Positions 42,376 to 43,900 of a stretch of 43,900 nt of DNA are shown one piece after another. The position numbers and the translations under genes are program-made. A model generated the notes under the pieces. The model saw only the letters and a program-made list of their open reading frames with translations. It did not search any database and had not been told where the DNA came from. Location of the stretch: positions 1-43,900 of the forward strand of contig DDLV01000076.1 of assembly GCA_002340325.1 (NCBI GenBank), read 5' to 3'. Each line of letters begins with the position of its first letter. Position 1 is the first letter of the stretch. This stretch comes from Glaciecola sp. UBA2563 (GTDB taxonomy: Bacteria > Pseudomonadota > Gammaproteobacteria > Enterobacterales > Alteromonadaceae).

Positions 42376-43254
42376 TCAGCGCTGTTTTAGATATTGTTTT
42401 GGGGTTATGCCTTCAAGCTGTTTGAACATGCGAGTAAAATGCGCTTGGTCTGAAAATCCACACGACAAGGCAACGTCAAACAAAATAGGAGATGGTTCAG
42501 AGAGCATTCGCTTTGCTTGCTCAATACGATATTGAATGACAAATTGGTGTGGTGTTACGCCTATTGTTTGTTTAAACAGTCTTGCAAAGTGGTAAGTTGA
42601 GAGATGGGTTTGCTCAGCAAGCTGTTCTAACGAAATGCTTTTGCTAAAATACTTAGCGATATGATCTAATACCGCTTTATAATGCTTAGACGTAAAGCTG
42701 CGAGTAAAAGCATATTCTTCATCTTTCTCCAAGCCGTAAGACTGAATCAGTTTAGTCAAAAAAACACGTGCAAAACTTTCAAAAAGTACATTCGAGCCAA
42801 CATCACTGTATAACGCATCGCGCAACATAATAGCAGACTGTGTTAAATCCTGATCAATAAATTGAAACGCATCCTTTAATTGCTCATTTGTTAAAGTAAT
42901 TTGAAGGTTTTGCTGGGCGAATTGCTCGAAAGCGAATGGCTCAAGCGTGATCACAATCACTTTTGACTTACCATGCCATCGCCATCCCGATGCAATACCG
43001 GCTGGCGTTAAGATGATCTCATTTTCGTGATAAATAAAATCGAGGTATTCTTCGTCTCGCCAGTTTTCTACTCTATGCGGGTTGGATTGAAGATTGATTA
43101 AGATATGGTGCTGCGCAAAAACCTGTTGCTTCATCTGTCCTGGCTCAGCTTCAAAATATTCTAAGTTAAGTAAATTCTGCGCCGAAATTGGATCTCTTGA
43201 TGATGCCTTCAGCTTAGGCGGTTCTGGATAGATTTCTTGATAGCGATTTGGCAT
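42376..43254 (-). CDS. AraC-family transcriptional regulator
   Basis: This 292-residue regulator has an N-terminal cupin-like ligand domain (about 30-130, with HHILINLQSNPHRVENW) and a C-terminal double helix-turn-helix (about 190-290) that includes SLEQLAEQTHLSTYHFARLF and CGFSDQAHFTRMFKQLEGIT, the AraC signature. It lies on the same strand as the alpha/beta hydrolase downstream, its most likely target. The effector is unknown. No classic terminator was found after it. The 43255-43439 gap contains no supported gene. Confidence 0.92.
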   Translation of the reverse strand: MPNRYQEIYPEPPKLKASSRDPISAQNLLNLEYFEAEPGQMKQQVFAQHHILINLQSNPHRVENWRDEEYLDFIYHENEIILTPAGIASGWRWHGKSKVIVITLEPFAFEQFAQQNLQITLTNEQLKDAFQFIDQDLTQSAIMLRDALYSDVGSNVLFESFARVFLTKLIQSYGLEKDEEYAFTRSFTSKHYKAVLDHIAKYFSKSISLEQLAEQTHLSTYHFARLFKQTIGVTPHQFVIQYRIEQAKRMLSEPSPILFDVALSCGFSDQAHFTRMFKQLEGITPKQYLKQR

Positions 43255-43439
43255 TTCGCAGAAGATTCCTTAATAGCCCATTTTGCGTGAGTCTTTAACT
43301 TAATATAGTTGTTACTGCCGAGCACACCGAATGGATTGTAAACAGAAATTACCACTCGTATCGCAAGATTTAAATCAAAACTGGATCTTATAACCGCGTA
43401 ATGACCTACAAACTGGGTGTTTAACAAAGAGGAAAACAA

Positions 43440-43631
43440 ATGCGTCCTGACAATATCAAAGAAGGTATCATCGTGAACCACGATAAAAATCCAGTTAAAG
43501 TACTCTCTTTTGATGAGATATCGAATCTAGTGGAACTCGTTAGAGTAGATACAAATGAGAGACTCTCAGTTGACTGTGAAGAGCTTACCGAAGATCCGCA
43601 GCTTCATACAGATTGCTTGTCCTACTACTAA
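43440..43631 (+). CDS. Small conserved-looking protein (63 aa)
   Basis: This is a 63-residue acidic protein starting MRPDNIKEGIIVNHDK, with regular beta-strand pattern (PVKVLSFDEISNLVELVRVD) and ending LHTDCLSYY. It has a strong ribosome-binding site AGAGGA about 6 bases before the ATG and good coding character. I do not recognise a named family. It looks like a small all-beta fold comparable to KOW/SH3-sized proteins. It is isolated, with an inverted repeat after it. Confidence 0.75.
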   Translation: MRPDNIKEGIIVNHDKNPVKVLSFDEISNLVELVRVDTNERLSVDCEELTEDPQLHTDCLSYY

Positions 43632-43657
43632 TAATAGTAATTCATTAGATCCTGACG

Positions 43658-43701
43658 CATCAATGCTATTGGTTGATTACCCATTTGCAATACATTGATG
43701 C
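43658..43701. other. Inverted repeat downstream of the 63-aa gene
   Basis: GCATCAATG (43658-43666) and CATTGATGC (43693-43701) are perfect 9-bp arms around a 26-base loop. The sequence lies 27 bases after the stop codon and lacks a T-run. It may be a weak 3' stabilising structure. The DNA from 43702 to about 43800 holds no gene. Confidence 0.35.
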
Positions 43702-43807
43702 TCCTTCCAAGTGTTATTCATTTGATTCGTCATTAAAATAAAGTGAAAAATTCACATTCACTGACTACTCTTCTTTAAAAGACAAATTCTTTTTTTACCG
43801 TAAATTG

Positions 43808-43900
43808 TTGTATTGCTATGTTTCTGATTTACGGTTGATTATAGGAATAGGACATTTGAAAGCTTCGAATTCAAGGATGAATTCGCAGAGCGCCCAGGGA
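43808..43900. repeat. Interspersed hairpin element, copy 4 (cut by window end)
   Basis: TTGCTATGTTTCTGATTTACGGTTGAT matches copy 2 with an 8-base deletion before ACAG/ACGG. The left arm at 43835-43862 carries yet another copy-specific middle (TATAGGAATAGGAC). The loop from AGCTTCGAATTC to GCGCCCAGGGA is nearly identical to copy 2. The right half lies beyond the window. Confidence 0.75.

Noticed and set aside
43209..43481. 90-codon minus-strand frame overlapping the AraC start and the 63-aa gene
   Set aside because: It overlaps two better-supported genes, and the strong ribosome-binding site lies on the opposite strand.

Overview
The window reads as chromosomal DNA of a marine-type gammaproteobacterium, most likely from the Alteromonadales. 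The evidence is indirect: a large TonB-dependent receptor, a secreted metalloprotease with a GlyGly-CTERM tail, secreted M1 peptidase and DUF6702 genes, an ExeM-like nuclease, and moderately AT-rich intergenic DNA. No rRNA, tRNA, CRISPR array, complete insertion sequence or prophage was seen.

Layout. 1-2.6 kb: a membrane GGDEF/EAL regulator. 2.6-30.4 kb: a long purine acquisition and catabolism region. It holds an AzgA/PbuG-type purine permease, adenine deaminase, a D-lactate-dehydrogenase-like flavo-iron-sulfur enzyme with a LysR regulator, a lipoprotein nuclease of the ExeM/NucH type, and then a minus-strand series. That series contains allantoate amidohydrolase, ureidoglycine-glyoxylate-type aminotransferase, a TauE-like permease, an HpxW-like oxamate amidohydrolase (GGT fold), an amidase-signature enzyme, a DUF4213/DUF364 protein, an RpiR regulator, 8-oxoguanine deaminase, a XanP-type permease and an unrecognised 381-aa protein. 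It is followed by two lipoproteins of nucleoside-phosphorylase type, an alpha/beta hydrolase and a TonB-dependent receptor. 30.7-33.1 kb: a GlxA-type AraC regulator divergent from rhodanese and cupin genes. 33.1-39.3 kb: secreted peptidases. 39.2-43.6 kb: small periplasmic proteins, a methyltransferase with a signal peptide, an alpha/beta hydrolase, an AraC regulator and a conserved-looking 63-aa protein.

How the genes may work together. The nuclease could release nucleotides from extracellular DNA. The TonB receptor and the lipoprotein nucleosidases would capture and cleave nucleosides. Two NCS2 permeases would import bases, and the adenine and 8-oxoguanine deaminases would feed them to the xanthine/urate route, whose central enzymes are not in this window. 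The HpxK/HpxJ/amidase/HpxW-like set would carry allantoate through ureidoglycine and oxalurate to oxamate and oxalate, releasing ammonia. Regulation can be partly read from the DNA. RutR-like palindromes lie upstream of the first permease and the TonB receptor, and a perfect RpiR-type palindrome lies inside a promoter for the amidase-hpxW pair.

The most unusual structural signal is an interspersed hairpin element (four full, truncated or cut-off copies). The two complete copies have perfect 27-bp stems whose middle sequence differs between copies but stays self-complementary. One truncated copy adjoins a cytochrome b561 pseudogene.
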